Shown here: positions 1 through 7,097 of the stretch, one piece after another
How the letters are laid out: the number at the start of each line of letters is the position of its first letter
How positions within the stretch are numbered: position 1 is the first letter of the stretch
Assembly (NCBI GenBank): GCA_003599205.1
Contig: QZJA01000022.1
Span: forward strand, 1-24,972
Length of the DNA: 24,972 nucleotides
From: Candidatus Parcubacteria bacterium
Lineage (GTDB): Bacteria > Patescibacteriota > Patescibacteriia > UBA1558 > GWA2-36-10
Reading direction: 5' to 3'
Made by a program: the position numbers and the translations under genes
The notes under the pieces: model-generated
The model's database searches: none
What the model saw: the letters and a program-made list of their open reading frames with translations, nothing else
What the model was told of the DNA's origin: nothing

Positions 1-224
1 AAGTCAGCGTTGCCCCCGATCTCAAAAATGCCACCGCTTACGTCAGTATCATACCCAACAATAAAATAGGCACTGCTCTTGAAGCCATAAAAAAATTTAC
101 TGGTCATATCCAAAGAGAAGTAGGCAAGCGCATCAACATCAAGATGACGCCTCGTATCAGCTTTGAATTAGACGAAAGAGATCTCAAATACAAGGCCATT
201 GACGAGGCTATCAGTGGCAAATAA
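1..224 (+). CDS. rbfA: Ribosome-binding factor A, C-terminal part (5' end outside window)
   Basis: Reading codons from position 3 gives 73 residues ending at the TAA at 222-224. The peptide has the RbfA C-terminal pattern: a 'VAPDLKNATAYVSI' strand, an amphipathic helix, then 'RINIKMTPRISFELDE' matching the family's 'lR.tPeL.F..D' signature. RbfA is a single-KH-fold protein that binds the 30S subunit and helps 16S rRNA 5'-end maturation. Roughly the first third to half of the usual 110-130 residues lies outside the window. The next gene has its own promoter, so rbfA probably closes an upstream unit. Confidence 0.85.
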   Translation, partial: VSVAPDLKNATAYVSIIPNNKIGTALEAIKKFTGHIQREVGKRINIKMTPRISFELDERDLKYKAIDEAISGK

Positions 225-291
225 CACCTCCTCTACTTCTCTTGCCAAAATAAGGGAATATGTCCGCTAAAAGACAGAGGGGGTATTATTA

Positions 292-320
292 TTGACCAAA
301 AAGTTAAAATCAGTTACACT
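292..320 (+). promoter_or_regulatory. Promoter of the DHH phosphoesterase gene
   Basis: TTGACC at 292-297 and TACACT at 315-320 are separated by 17 bp, a good sigma-70 type match. Transcription would start near 327, only about two bases before the ATG at 329, and no Shine-Dalgarno sequence lies between. The message would be leaderless or nearly so. Confidence 0.7.
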
Positions 321-328
321 AGCTCGTT

Positions 329-1294
329 ATGCAAAATCACAAGACCATAAGTCAGGCAATATACCAACATTTGGAAAATGCCCAAGATATACTGATAGTG
401 TCACACCAAAAACCAGACGGCGACACGCTGGGTGCTAATTTAGCTTTGCATAAATTACTACTAGATAAAAATAAGAACGTCACTAGTTTTTGTCTTGATC
501 CCGTACCTCAATCACTATTATTCTTGCCTTACAGCCACAATATCAGCAATGACCATAAAGTTTTTACCAAAAATTATGACACTGTCATTGTTGTTGATTC
601 GGGCAGTTTAGATTATGCTGGCATCGATAGGTTAATTACCGCCATACCAACAAAATATAAAATAATAAATATAGACCATCATGCTTCCAATCCGCATTAT
701 GGTGACATCAATCTGGTGATTACTGACGCCTCCTCTACTGCTGAAGTCCTCTACCGCTTATTTAGCGACTGGAAAATAAACTGGAATAAAGAAATAGCAA
801 ATTCATTGGTTTGCGGTTTAGTCACAGACACTGGTGGTTTTAGAAATCCAGCTACTACTTACCAATCCCTAGACGCTGTGGCTGATCTAGTAAATAAAGG
901 TGCTAATCCTCACCAAATAATGAGTCTAACTATCAACAACACCAATGTCGCCAGCTTGAGACTATGGGGCAGAGCTCTGGAAAGATTAAAAAGAAATCCA
1001 AAATATGATTTGGTCTATACTTTCATCACCAATCAAGATCTGCTTGACTGCGAAGCTAGCGAAGCAGACAGCGAAGGTCTAGCCAATTTTTTGCATATTC
1101 TCAAAGAAGGCAAAATATCAATGGTACTTAAAGAAAGCAAAGATGGCTATATCAAAGTCTCACTAAGGACTACTAGCAATGTTGATCTTTCTAAACTAGC
1201 TCAATACTTTGGTGGTGGTGGCCACAAAAAAGCCGCTGGTTTTTCCTTGCCAGGTAAGCTGGTATATGATAATAATAAGTTGAAAGTCGTTTAG
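329..1294 (+). CDS. nrnA: DHH/DHHA1 phosphoesterase, NrnA-like (nanoRNase / pAp or c-di-AMP phosphodiesterase family)
   Basis: 321 residues, normal for bifunctional oligoribonuclease/pAp phosphatase NrnA. The DHH domain shows the metal ligands in order: SHQKPDGD (H26, D30, D32), VVDSG (D90), DHH at 116-118 and the TDTGG motif (D167). The C-terminal DHHA1 domain carries the glycine-rich substrate loop GGGGHKKAAG at 295-304. Family members degrade 2-5 nt RNAs to mononucleotides and dephosphorylate pAp; some cleave pApA from c-di-AMP. RbfA-NrnA adjacency is common in bacteria, which favours NrnA over the c-di-AMP enzymes, but substrate cannot be fixed from sequence. The ATG at 329 follows its own promoter directly. 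It would finish the RNA decay begun by RNase Y and PNPase, both encoded nearby. Confidence 0.85.
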   Translation: MQNHKTISQAIYQHLENAQDILIVSHQKPDGDTLGANLALHKLLLDKNKNVTSFCLDPVPQSLLFLPYSHNISNDHKVFTKNYDTVIVVDSGSLDYAGIDRLITAIPTKYKIINIDHHASNPHYGDINLVITDASSTAEVLYRLFSDWKINWNKEIANSLVCGLVTDTGGFRNPATTYQSLDAVADLVNKGANPHQIMSLTINNTNVASLRLWGRALERLKRNPKYDLVYTFITNQDLLDCEASEADSEGLANFLHILKEGKISMVLKESKDGYIKVSLRTTSNVDLSKLAQYFGGGGHKKAAGFSLPGKLVYDNNKLKVV

Positions 1295-1400
1295 CGACTT
1301 TCATCCTGAGCTCGTCTCAGGATCCAATAATTTACCTAGATGCTGCTCGCCCCGCTTCGCGAGGCTCCGCCTTTGGCGGGCCGTGGGAAACAAGTTCAGC
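1295..1400 (+). repeat. GC-rich palindromic intergenic repeat element
   Basis: The spacer between the phosphoesterase and clpP is strikingly GC-rich compared with the rest of the window and is full of inverted repeats: CCTGAG/CTCAGG at its left, CTCGC/GCGAG and nested CCCGC/GCGGG in the middle. Its ends resemble each other in inverted orientation (CTTTCATCCTGAGC at the left, and TTCAGCATGACAAAG running to 1406 at the right). This 'TCATCCTGAG...TTCAGCATGA' layout is seen as a dispersed intergenic repeat in many bacterial genomes, including CPR. No second copy lies in the window, so dispersal is inferred. The clpP frame is open through part of it from a GTG at 1383. Confidence 0.6.
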
Positions 1401-1415
1401 ATGACAAAGAATAAT

Positions 1416-1988
1416 ATGTTAATACCTACAGTAATAGAAAAAGTGCCGGGTGGCGAAAGAGCTTATGACATCTACTCTCGCCTGCTTAAAGAAAGAATTA
1501 TTTTTTTGGGTGACCCAATAGACGATAGGATAGCCAATCTAGTGATTGCTCAGCTCCTTTTTTTGGATTCCCAAGATAGTGGCAAGACCATTCGCATGTA
1601 CATCAATTGTCCAGGCGGATCAGTCACTGACGGTCTGGCAATTTATGACACTATGCAACATATAAAAAGTCCAGTATCTACTATATCCATCGGCTTAGCC
1701 GCCTCTATGGCTGCTCTACTACTTACTGCCGGCGCCAAGGGCCAAAGATTTGCTCTACCAAACTCAGAAATACTCATCCATCAAATAATGGGCGGCGCTA
1801 CTGGCCAGGCTTCTGACATAAAAATTAAAGCTGAACAAATCCTCAAGCTCAAAGAAAGACTAAATAAAATTTTACAAAAACATACCGGCCAACCACTAAA
1901 AAGAATTGAAAAAGATACCGACCGTGACTACTATATGACCTCCCAAGAAGCTCTTGATTATGGCCTGGTGGATAAAATCATAAAATAA
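1416..1988 (+). CDS. clpP: ATP-dependent Clp protease proteolytic subunit
   Basis: ClpP forms the tetradecameric serine-protease chamber used by ClpX/ClpC-type unfoldases. With the ATG at 1416 the protein is 190 residues and begins MLIPTVIEKVPGGERAYDIY, matching the classic ClpP N-terminus. The catalytic triad then falls at S97 (GLAASMAA), H122 (LIHQ) and D171 (DRDYYM), the standard ClpP numbering, which supports this start over the GTG at 1383 or ATG at 1401, both inside or at the edge of the repeat element. No clear Shine-Dalgarno site precedes 1416. I see no convincing promoter, so it may be cotranscribed with the phosphoesterase through the repeat. Confidence 0.93.
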   Translation: MLIPTVIEKVPGGERAYDIYSRLLKERIIFLGDPIDDRIANLVIAQLLFLDSQDSGKTIRMYINCPGGSVTDGLAIYDTMQHIKSPVSTISIGLAASMAALLLTAGAKGQRFALPNSEILIHQIMGGATGQASDIKIKAEQILKLKERLNKILQKHTGQPLKRIEKDTDRDYYMTSQEALDYGLVDKIIK

Positions 1989-2010
1989 TCTTTTCCTATT
2001 TTCAAAAATG

Positions 2011-2163
2011 TGCTAAAATATTTTTCAAGACGGGTTACTTGGGTTCTTTAACCCGATTGACAACGCTCGTCATATGACCATCAGCGTAAAGCGTCCTTCG
2101 TAGCCGAAAGACTTTGAAGTGATGTTGGACATTAACTGGTGGTCTTTTGTATACTTGATTTTT
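2011..2163 (+). ncRNA. Candidate structured RNA between clpP and rny
   Basis: An extended -10 (TG-C-TAAAAT, 2011-2019) would start a transcript near 2026. The following about 138 nt contain no plausible ORF but several helices: GGGTT/AACCC (2041-2054), a 9-bp helix of 2066-2074 with 2136-2144 (one G-U pair), an inner hairpin at about 2088-2115 (TTCG/CGAA core flanked by AAAG/CTTT), and a closing TCAAG/CTTGA pair (2025-2029 with 2154-2158) followed by a T-run at 2158-2163. It is not recognisable to me as RNase P RNA, tmRNA, SRP RNA or 6S RNA. It could be an independent small RNA or part of a long rny leader. Confidence 0.35.
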
Positions 2164-2243
2164 AGGGGTCTTTGTGGTAGATTATTTACGAGGATTGAGA
2201 ATATCCAAAAATATACAAAATCCTCAATAAAATAAGTAATTAA

Positions 2244-2271
2244 TTTACTGTTTTGGGAGATTCTATATAAT
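2244..2271 (+). promoter_or_regulatory. Promoter of the rny operon
   Basis: TTTACT at 2244-2249 and a perfect TATAAT at 2266-2271, 16 bp apart. Transcription from near 2278 would give rny an untranslated leader of about 160 nt, unusually long in this compact region. Confidence 0.65.
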
Positions 2272-2329
2272 ACTGTAAATACACCTCATACACACCTCCA
2301 CACTATTATTTAGCAAATAACAATGTCTA

Positions 2330-2395
2330 TAAACAACTTAATAATCAACGGTCTAGAAAGAAGAAACGTTGTCTAATGTAGAATTAGGTTGTTTA
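2330..2395 (+). promoter_or_regulatory. Hairpin in the rny 5' leader
   Basis: A 13-bp helix (2330-2342 with 2383-2395, one G-U) encloses a second 5-bp helix CAACG/CGTTG (2346-2350 with 2367-2371), leaving a purine-rich loop. It ends about 30 nt before the rny Shine-Dalgarno site (GAAAGG, 2426-2431). RNase Y messages are often autoregulated, so this may be a processing or control site; that role is inference. Confidence 0.45.
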
Positions 2396-2440
2396 TTTAG
2401 TCTCTAAAACCAAAAACAGTAAACTGAAAGGTTTATAATA

Positions 2441-3955
2441 ATGTATTTTATCTGGATCATAGCCGCTCTGATTGCTGGTGTAGTTTTTGGTATTGTCATC
2501 AAAAAAATAATGACTAGCCAAACTATCAGCTCTGCCGAGAGAAAGGCTGAATCTATTCTGGCTGAAGCTAGGCAAAAAAATAAAGACTTGGTCCTAGAAG
2601 CAAAAGACCAAGCTCTAAAAATGATAGAAGAAGCCAAGGCAGAAGAAAGACAAAGAAGAAATGAGCTGCGCCAAACTGAAGAAAGGCTAAGCAAAAGAGA
2701 AGGCTTATTTGACCGCAAATTAATGGAGCTGGAAGAAAATAAGCAAAAAATAGAAAATAGTCGTAAAGAGCTAACCCAAGAAAAAGAAGAAATCAAACAA
2801 ATCAAAGATTCCCAACTAGTTAAGTTGGAAAAAATTGCCGCTTTATCTACCGATGAAGCTAAGGATATTTTGATAAAAAATACTGAAGCAAAAATTCAAG
2901 ACGAGTTACTTCACCGCATGAGAAAACTAGAAGACCGAGCTGACGAAGAGCTAGAAGAAAAAGCCAAAGCCATGCTGACAGCCGTCATTGAGCGCTGTGC
3001 TGCTGCCCATACTGTTGAAACAACCACTACGGCCGTTTCTTTGCCCAACGACGAAATGAAAGGACGTATTATTGGTCGAGAAGGCAGAAATATCAAAACT
3101 ATTGAACAGCTAACTGGAGTAGAAATAATAATCGACGATACACCAGAATCAATCTTAATCTCCGCTTTCAATCCTATCCGTCGCCAGCTAGCCAAAAGAA
3201 CTTTGGAAAAATTAATGTCTGACGGACGTATTCATCCGGGTAGAATAGAAGAAACTGTTGCCCAAGCCAAAAAAGAACTGGCTTTAGATATCAAAAAAGC
3301 TGGTGAAGAAGCAGCTTATCAGGCCGGCATTGTCGGCTTAGACAACAAGCTAATCCAAATTTTAGGACGCTTGAAATATCGCACTAGCTACGGACAAAAC
3401 CAATTACAACATGCTTTGGAAGTTTCCCATCTAGCTGGTCTTTTGGCTGCTGAGCTAAAAGCTGACGTCAACGTTTGTAAAAAGGGAGGCCTACTCCATG
3501 ATATAGGTAAGGCTCTTGACCACGAAATAAAAGGTTCACACCCAGAAATTGGCTACGACTTAATGAAAAAATTTGGCCTACCAGAAGAAGTAGCTTACAT
3601 GTCCGTTGCTCATCATGAGGACAAGCCAAAAACTCTAGAAGGTGTTATAGTAAAAATAGCTGATGCTATATCTGGCTCTCGACCAGGTGCTAGACGTGAT
3701 TCATTTGAAGAATACATCCAACGTCTAACCGAGCTAGAAAACACCGCTAAATCATTTGAAGGTGTTGAAAAAGCCTATGCTATCCAAGCTGGACGAGAAA
3801 TCAGGGTTTTTGTTTCCCCTGATAGCATCGATGACTACAAGGCCAACAAATTAGCCCAGGATATAGCCAACAAAATAGAAGCTGATCTTAAATATCCTGG
3901 CGAAATAAAAGTAACTGTTATTAGAGAAAAAAGAATAGTTGAGTATGCCAGATAA
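2441..3955 (+). CDS. rny: Ribonuclease Y
   Basis: RNase Y is the membrane-anchored endonuclease that starts mRNA decay in many bacteria lacking RNase E. The 504 residues show the full plan: an N-terminal membrane helix (about 3-22), a long charged coiled coil (about 30-180), a KH domain with the GREG loop (212-215, within GRIIGREGRNIK), and an HD domain with HALEVSH near 324-330 and the HD pair at H353-D354 (LLHDIGK). The conserved C-terminus (GEIKVTVIREKR) is present. Length matches the usual about 520. The start follows GAAAGG at 2426-2431. It heads an operon with ymdB, hup and an HD hydrolase; rny-ymdB is the same order as in Bacillus. Confidence 0.96.
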   Translation: MYFIWIIAALIAGVVFGIVIKKIMTSQTISSAERKAESILAEARQKNKDLVLEAKDQALKMIEEAKAEERQRRNELRQTEERLSKREGLFDRKLMELEENKQKIENSRKELTQEKEEIKQIKDSQLVKLEKIAALSTDEAKDILIKNTEAKIQDELLHRMRKLEDRADEELEEKAKAMLTAVIERCAAAHTVETTTTAVSLPNDEMKGRIIGREGRNIKTIEQLTGVEIIIDDTPESILISAFNPIRRQLAKRTLEKLMSDGRIHPGRIEETVAQAKKELALDIKKAGEEAAYQAGIVGLDNKLIQILGRLKYRTSYGQNQLQHALEVSHLAGLLAAELKADVNVCKKGGLLHDIGKALDHEIKGSHPEIGYDLMKKFGLPEEVAYMSVAHHEDKPKTLEGVIVKIADAISGSRPGARRDSFEEYIQRLTELENTAKSFEGVEKAYAIQAGREIRVFVSPDSIDDYKANKLAQDIANKIEADLKYPGEIKVTVIREKRIVEYAR

Positions 3956-4751
3956 AACAAAAATAATCTTTATCGGCGATATCTCCGGAGTCTTAGGTAG
4001 ACAAGGAGTAAGACAGATAATACCGGAATTTAAGAAAAAATATTCCCCTGATATTTTTGTTGGCAATATTGAAAATCTAGCTCATAACAAAGGAGTTACT
4101 CTCAAAACTCTAGCCGAAGTAGCTGAGGCTGGTATTGAAATGTTTACTGGAGGCAACCATATCTGGAAAAAGTATGACATCCCTACTCTAGCCAAAGAAA
4201 CTGATTACCAGATATCTTGCCCAATAAATGACTATCGCACTCCGCAAAAATACCGCTATCAGACAAGAGAAATAAACGGTACCAAATTAATAGTCATAAA
4301 TCTAGCCGGTCGGACTTTTATCAGTTTTGAAGATGAGCCTCTGAGTAATCCCTTTTTGGAAATAGACAAATTACTAGAAGAGTTGCCTAAGAATGCCAAC
4401 ATTATAATCGACATGCACGCTGAGTCTACTAGCGACAAAAGAGCCATGGGATTTTATCTTGATGGCCGAGTATCAGCTGTCTTTGGCACTCATACTCATG
4501 TACCAACCGCTGATGCTCAAATTTTGGCGCATGGCACTGGCTATATCACTGATGTCGGCATGACTGGCGCCCATGATTCTGTCTTGGGTATAAAAAAAGA
4601 AATAATCATTGAAAAATTTGTCAGCGAAGGCAAAATCATTCATGACTTGCCAAGAACTGGTCAAATTGAGATAAATGCTCTATTATTAGAGATAGATAAC
4701 AAAACACACAAAACAACTCATATTGAGTTGTTAAGAAAAATAATTAACTAG
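3945..4751 (+). CDS. ymdB: YmdB family metallophosphoesterase
   Basis: 268 residues from ATG 3945, which overlaps the last 11 bases of rny; a TTG at 3939 is also in frame but less likely. YmdB proteins are calcineurin-like dimetal phosphodiesterases that hydrolyse 2',3'-cyclic nucleotides and affect biofilm and motility choices in Bacillus. The metal ligands all align with the Bacillus enzyme: D12 (GDISG), E43/N44 (NIENL), N71/H72 (GGNH), H158 (DMHAE), H183 and H185 (GTHTH). The family-specific stretch DVGMTGAHDSVLG is intact. Overlap with rny implies translational coupling and a shared role in RNA turnover: RNase-generated 2',3'-cyclic ends are natural substrates. Confidence 0.92.
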   Translation: MPDKTKIIFIGDISGVLGRQGVRQIIPEFKKKYSPDIFVGNIENLAHNKGVTLKTLAEVAEAGIEMFTGGNHIWKKYDIPTLAKETDYQISCPINDYRTPQKYRYQTREINGTKLIVINLAGRTFISFEDEPLSNPFLEIDKLLEELPKNANIIIDMHAESTSDKRAMGFYLDGRVSAVFGTHTHVPTADAQILAHGTGYITDVGMTGAHDSVLGIKKEIIIEKFVSEGKIIHDLPRTGQIEINALLLEIDNKTHKTTHIELLRKIIN

Positions 4752-4762
4752 GGGGAGGATAT

Positions 4763-5041
4763 ATGAACAAAGCACAATTGGTAGAAAGCATTGCTATCAA
4801 AGCTGGCGTCAGCAAAAAAGAAGCTGAAGATGTGCTGCAGGCTTTGGAAGACTTGGTCATAGAAAGGCTAAAAGACCGCAAGGAAGTCACCTTGACTGGT
4901 TTTGGTACTTTCTCTGCTAGGGTCAGACATGCCCGAAAAGGCGTTAATCCTCAAAAACCATCTGAGAGGATTGATATACCTGAGGTAGTTGTACCAAAAT
5001 TCAAAGCTGGCAAAACCTTGAAGGATGCTTTAAAAAAATAA
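4763..5041 (+). CDS. hup: HU-type DNA-binding protein
   Basis: 92 residues, the standard HU length. The N-terminus MNKAQLVESIA, the GFGTFSARVRHARKGVNPQ beta-arm entry, and the C-terminal VPKFKAGKTLKDAL are textbook HU/IHF features. It acts as a dimeric nucleoid protein bending DNA non-specifically. The usual RNPQTG tip reads VNPQKP here, still with the intercalating proline. It sits 11 bp after ymdB with a very strong Shine-Dalgarno site (GGGGGAGG at about 4751-4758), probably to raise its translation above that of its operon partners. HU versus IHF cannot be separated strictly, but a single-copy homodimer-type HU is most likely. Confidence 0.95.
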   Translation: MNKAQLVESIAIKAGVSKKEAEDVLQALEDLVIERLKDRKEVTLTGFGTFSARVRHARKGVNPQKPSERIDIPEVVVPKFKAGKTLKDALKK

Positions 5042-5046
5042 AGTAG

Positions 5047-5712
5047 ATGAAATTAAGCTTGACTGAAATAAGACAGGACCCACGTCTAAACGCTTTTATT
5101 GACCAAACCGACAAATATCTTAAGTCGCTTGGCTACACTGATCATGGTAGACGTCATCTTGATATTGTCAGCGATCGAGCCAAAATGATCGCCAAAAAAA
5201 TCGGTCTCAACGAACACGAGCAAGAAATGGCCGCTATCTCTGGCTGGTGTCATGATTTGGGTAATTTTTTAGGTCGGACACAACACCACTATTGGGCTGG
5301 TATGCTCTTTTCCCAGTGCTACATCAATCAAGCTGATCCTAAAGACGTGGCCAAAATCATTCAGGCTATTGTATCTCATGACAAAGATGATTTAAAAATA
5401 GTCGATAGTATAACCGCCTGTTTGATTATAGCTGACAAATCAGATGTTCATCGCCTAAGGGTAAAAACAAAAAATATGGCAGAAATAAAATCTGACATAC
5501 ATGATAGAGTCAACTACGCTGTGACAGACAACAAGTTAAGTGTAGACCCACAGAAAAAGACCATCACCCTAGCTCTTAAACTAGATACCAACTTTACCGA
5601 TATTATGGACTATTTCTCTATTTTTGTGGAGCGTATGAACTACTGCCAAAAAGCAGTTACTTACCTAGGCTATACCTTTAATCTACAGATAAACAACATC
5701 AAACTAGCTTAA
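5047..5712 (+). CDS. HD domain phosphohydrolase
   Basis: 221 residues with an HD metal-site pattern: H33/H37 region (DHGRRHLDIV), H69-D70 in GWCHDLGN, H80/H81, then VSHDKDD and a later D in IIADKSDVHRLR. The fold is that of small HD phosphohydrolases acting on phosphate esters such as nucleotides. The substrate is not recognisable. It starts five bases after the hup stop with no clear Shine-Dalgarno site, so it is probably translated by re-initiation. It closes the rny operon; being beside RNase Y (also HD) and YmdB hints at nucleotide or RNA-end metabolism, but this is inference. Confidence 0.8.
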   Translation: MKLSLTEIRQDPRLNAFIDQTDKYLKSLGYTDHGRRHLDIVSDRAKMIAKKIGLNEHEQEMAAISGWCHDLGNFLGRTQHHYWAGMLFSQCYINQADPKDVAKIIQAIVSHDKDDLKIVDSITACLIIADKSDVHRLRVKTKNMAEIKSDIHDRVNYAVTDNKLSVDPQKKTITLALKLDTNFTDIMDYFSIFVERMNYCQKAVTYLGYTFNLQINNIKLA

Positions 5713-6551
5713 TTAGGATATAAAATTAAACCCACACTTGGACCAATTGCTTGGTCCTTTTCTGTATTCCAATCATGGATAGAATAAAATAAATTCTCTT
5801 CACTATAGACAAAATCTGCACCGTGCATAGTGCCTGGATCATTGGTGATAAACTTATCATCAACATAACCTTTTACTACTAGCATATGGTAGGCGGGTCC
5901 ACCATTTTTGAAGTAGGGGTTGGCTAGTTTACGCCCGTCGGCTGGGATAATCACTGGCTGACCCTGATCCAAATAATATTTCAGTTTGACAGCAGTCAAA
6001 TCCTCTACTACCTCAACCCGATAATTAAAAGTAGCATAGATAAGCTCAGCTACTTTATCGGCTGGCAAATTATGATGACCACCCCAATTATCCTCCTGCC
6101 ACTTGACCATAGCTGACAAAATATCTTCCTGTTCTGCTACCCCAGGGACTTGCTTACCGTTGTAATAATAATCAACCATCAAAACGCTAGCCTCTTCACA
6201 AGCATCTTGAAAAGGCTGTTCCCAATTTTTACTTGGCGCCTGAGAAATAAAAGGAACCTTTAGGTTAGTACCAGCTTTTACTACTGACTTTTCTTCTGGC
6301 TCGTCTTCGACCAAGGGCACTTCTGGCTCTACAACTGCCTCTTCGTTTTCAATTATCTCTTCATCTTCAACTACGGTCTCCTCTGGCTCTAAAGACACTT
6401 CTTCGGTACTAGTAGTATTTTCTACGACAAAATCCCTATACTCTTGAGCGGGTGGCAATTCTATTGTTAATAATTTAGGATCTCTATTTTTATAAATAAA
6501 AGCCACAACGGCTATCAGTATAATAAGTATGAGAAAAAATATCTTTTTCAC
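5709..6551 (-). CDS. Membrane-anchored C39-like cysteine peptidase
   Basis: 280 residues: an N-terminal membrane helix (about 4-21), a long acidic Glu/Val/Pro-rich linker (about 45-90), then a peptidase_C39_2-type domain (about 95-280). Catalytic residues fit the papain-like C39 order: C118 in DACEEAS with the preceding Q as oxyanion helper, H222 in AYHMLVVKGY, and N237/D238 in ITNDPG. The domain faces the outside of the cell. Stand-alone C39-like proteins of this sort are common in Patescibacteria; the substrate is unknown and there is no linked ABC exporter or bacteriocin gene. The last four bases overlap the convergent HD gene. Its promoter carries a long palindrome. Confidence 0.85.
   Translation of the reverse strand: MKKIFFLILIILIAVVAFIYKNRDPKLLTIELPPAQEYRDFVVENTTSTEEVSLEPEETVVEDEEIIENEEAVVEPEVPLVEDEPEEKSVVKAGTNLKVPFISQAPSKNWEQPFQDACEEASVLMVDYYYNGKQVPGVAEQEDILSAMVKWQEDNWGGHHNLPADKVAELIYATFNYRVEVVEDLTAVKLKYYLDQGQPVIIPADGRKLANPYFKNGGPAYHMLVVKGYVDDKFITNDPGTMHGADFVYSEENLFYSIHDWNTEKDQAIGPSVGLILYPN
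5740..5762 (+). terminator. Terminator of the rny operon, inside the convergent peptidase gene
   Basis: GGACCAA/TTGGTCC (5740-5746 with 5751-5757), loop TTGC, then a run of T. It lies within the 3' coding end of the opposite-strand peptidase, where the arms encode part of its DQAIGP stretch. Confidence 0.7.
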
Positions 6552-6565
6552 TATTTTGAAATTAA

Positions 6566-6595
6566 TTTATAATTCTTACAAACAGTGTTTGTAAA
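6566..6595 (-). promoter_or_regulatory. Promoter of the C39-like peptidase with a 19-bp palindromic operator
   Basis: On the minus strand TTTACA (6590-6595) and TATAAA (6566-6571) are 18 bp apart; transcription would begin about 8 nt before the ATG. A perfect inverted repeat TTACAAACA-G-TGTTTGTAA fills 6576-6594, covering the -35 and most of the spacer. Position and symmetry are those of a repressor site. I do not recognise the motif as a known regulator's site. Confidence 0.6.
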
Positions 6596-6620
6596 TCTAT
6601 CTTAGCAATAAATAAGCTCC

Positions 6621-6649
6621 TTTACAATAATAGCAGTCTATAGTATATT
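6621..6649 (+). promoter_or_regulatory. Promoter of first small membrane-protein gene
   Basis: TTTACA at 6621-6626 and TATATT at 6644-6649, spacer 17 bp. It is divergent from the peptidase promoter, and the palindrome at 6576-6594 lies about 27 bp upstream. Confidence 0.55.
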
Positions 6650-6705
6650 ATCTAATCTCCGATGTGTTCATTACTAGCCAAGAAAGGCATAGATGAAAGG
6701 ATAAA

Positions 6706-6984
6706 ATGATGTCAAAAATTCAGCTCTTCCTGCTCCTGCCACCCTGTCTTGTGTGGGCAATGATAGCTATACTCTGGCTACGAGGCTACACCAGTAGCAT
6801 GCTAGGGTTCTCAATCTTCTCCCTGATAATCAGCACCATTATAGCTATAGTCGGCATTATCATCAATCCCCAATTCTGGTCTTGGCCCGGCCTTCTATTC
6901 ACTATCTTTTGCTACTTATTCGTAGCTACTTCTCTGCTTTGTTACTTCGATAAAAGCGAAGAAGGAGACACAAGACACCAGTGA
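6706..6984 (+). CDS. Small three-helix membrane protein
   Basis: 92 residues, almost all hydrophobic: helices at about 5-25 (LFLLLPPCLVWAMIAILWL), 32-52 and 58-80, with a short charged tail (KSEEGDTRHQ). No known family is recognised. GAAAGG upstream gives a Shine-Dalgarno site; a second ATG three bases on (6709) is equally possible. It has its own promoter and a textbook terminator, so it forms a one-gene unit. Higher C content and CTC/CTG codons set it apart from the AT-rich neighbours, a trait shared with the next gene and with 15696-16139 and the PRPP synthetase. Confidence 0.65.
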   Translation: MMSKIQLFLLLPPCLVWAMIAILWLRGYTSSMLGFSIFSLIISTIIAIVGIIINPQFWSWPGLLFTIFCYLFVATSLLCYFDKSEEGDTRHQ

Positions 6985-6988
6985 ACAC

Positions 6989-7012
6989 AACACCCTTCGG
7001 GGTGTTTTTTTT
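6989..7012 (+). terminator. Rho-independent terminator
   Basis: AACACCC-TTCG-GGGTGTT (6989-7006) with a stable C(UUCG)G tetraloop followed by eight or so T. It begins four bases after the TGA of the small membrane-protein gene. Confidence 0.92.
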
Positions 7013-7023
7013 GGGGGCTACAA

Positions 7024-7052
7024 TTGACAAAAAAGGAACAAAAATATAACAT
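7024..7052 (+). promoter_or_regulatory. Promoter of second small membrane-protein gene
   Basis: Perfect TTGACA (7024-7029) and TAACAT (7047-7052), spacer 17 bp. The untranslated leader is about 40 nt and ends in an AAAGGAG Shine-Dalgarno site. Confidence 0.7.
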
Positions 7053-7097
7053 ATTGCTATTGTAACGGAGTACCTTCAGCAAAAAAGGAGATAAAGC

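Noticed and set aside
1383..1415. GTG/ATG starts upstream of clpP
   Set aside because: Both lie in or at the edge of the GC-rich repeat; the 1416 start gives the standard N-terminus and the S97/H122/D171 numbering.
2190..2229. GAGGATT/AATCCTC hairpin as a terminator for the candidate RNA
   Set aside because: It is followed by A-rich, not T-rich, sequence and has a large loop, so it is not a convincing terminator.
2380..2420. GTTTTAGAGACTA on the minus strand, resembling the start of a type II CRISPR repeat
   Set aside because: Single occurrence, no repeat array and no cas gene in the window.
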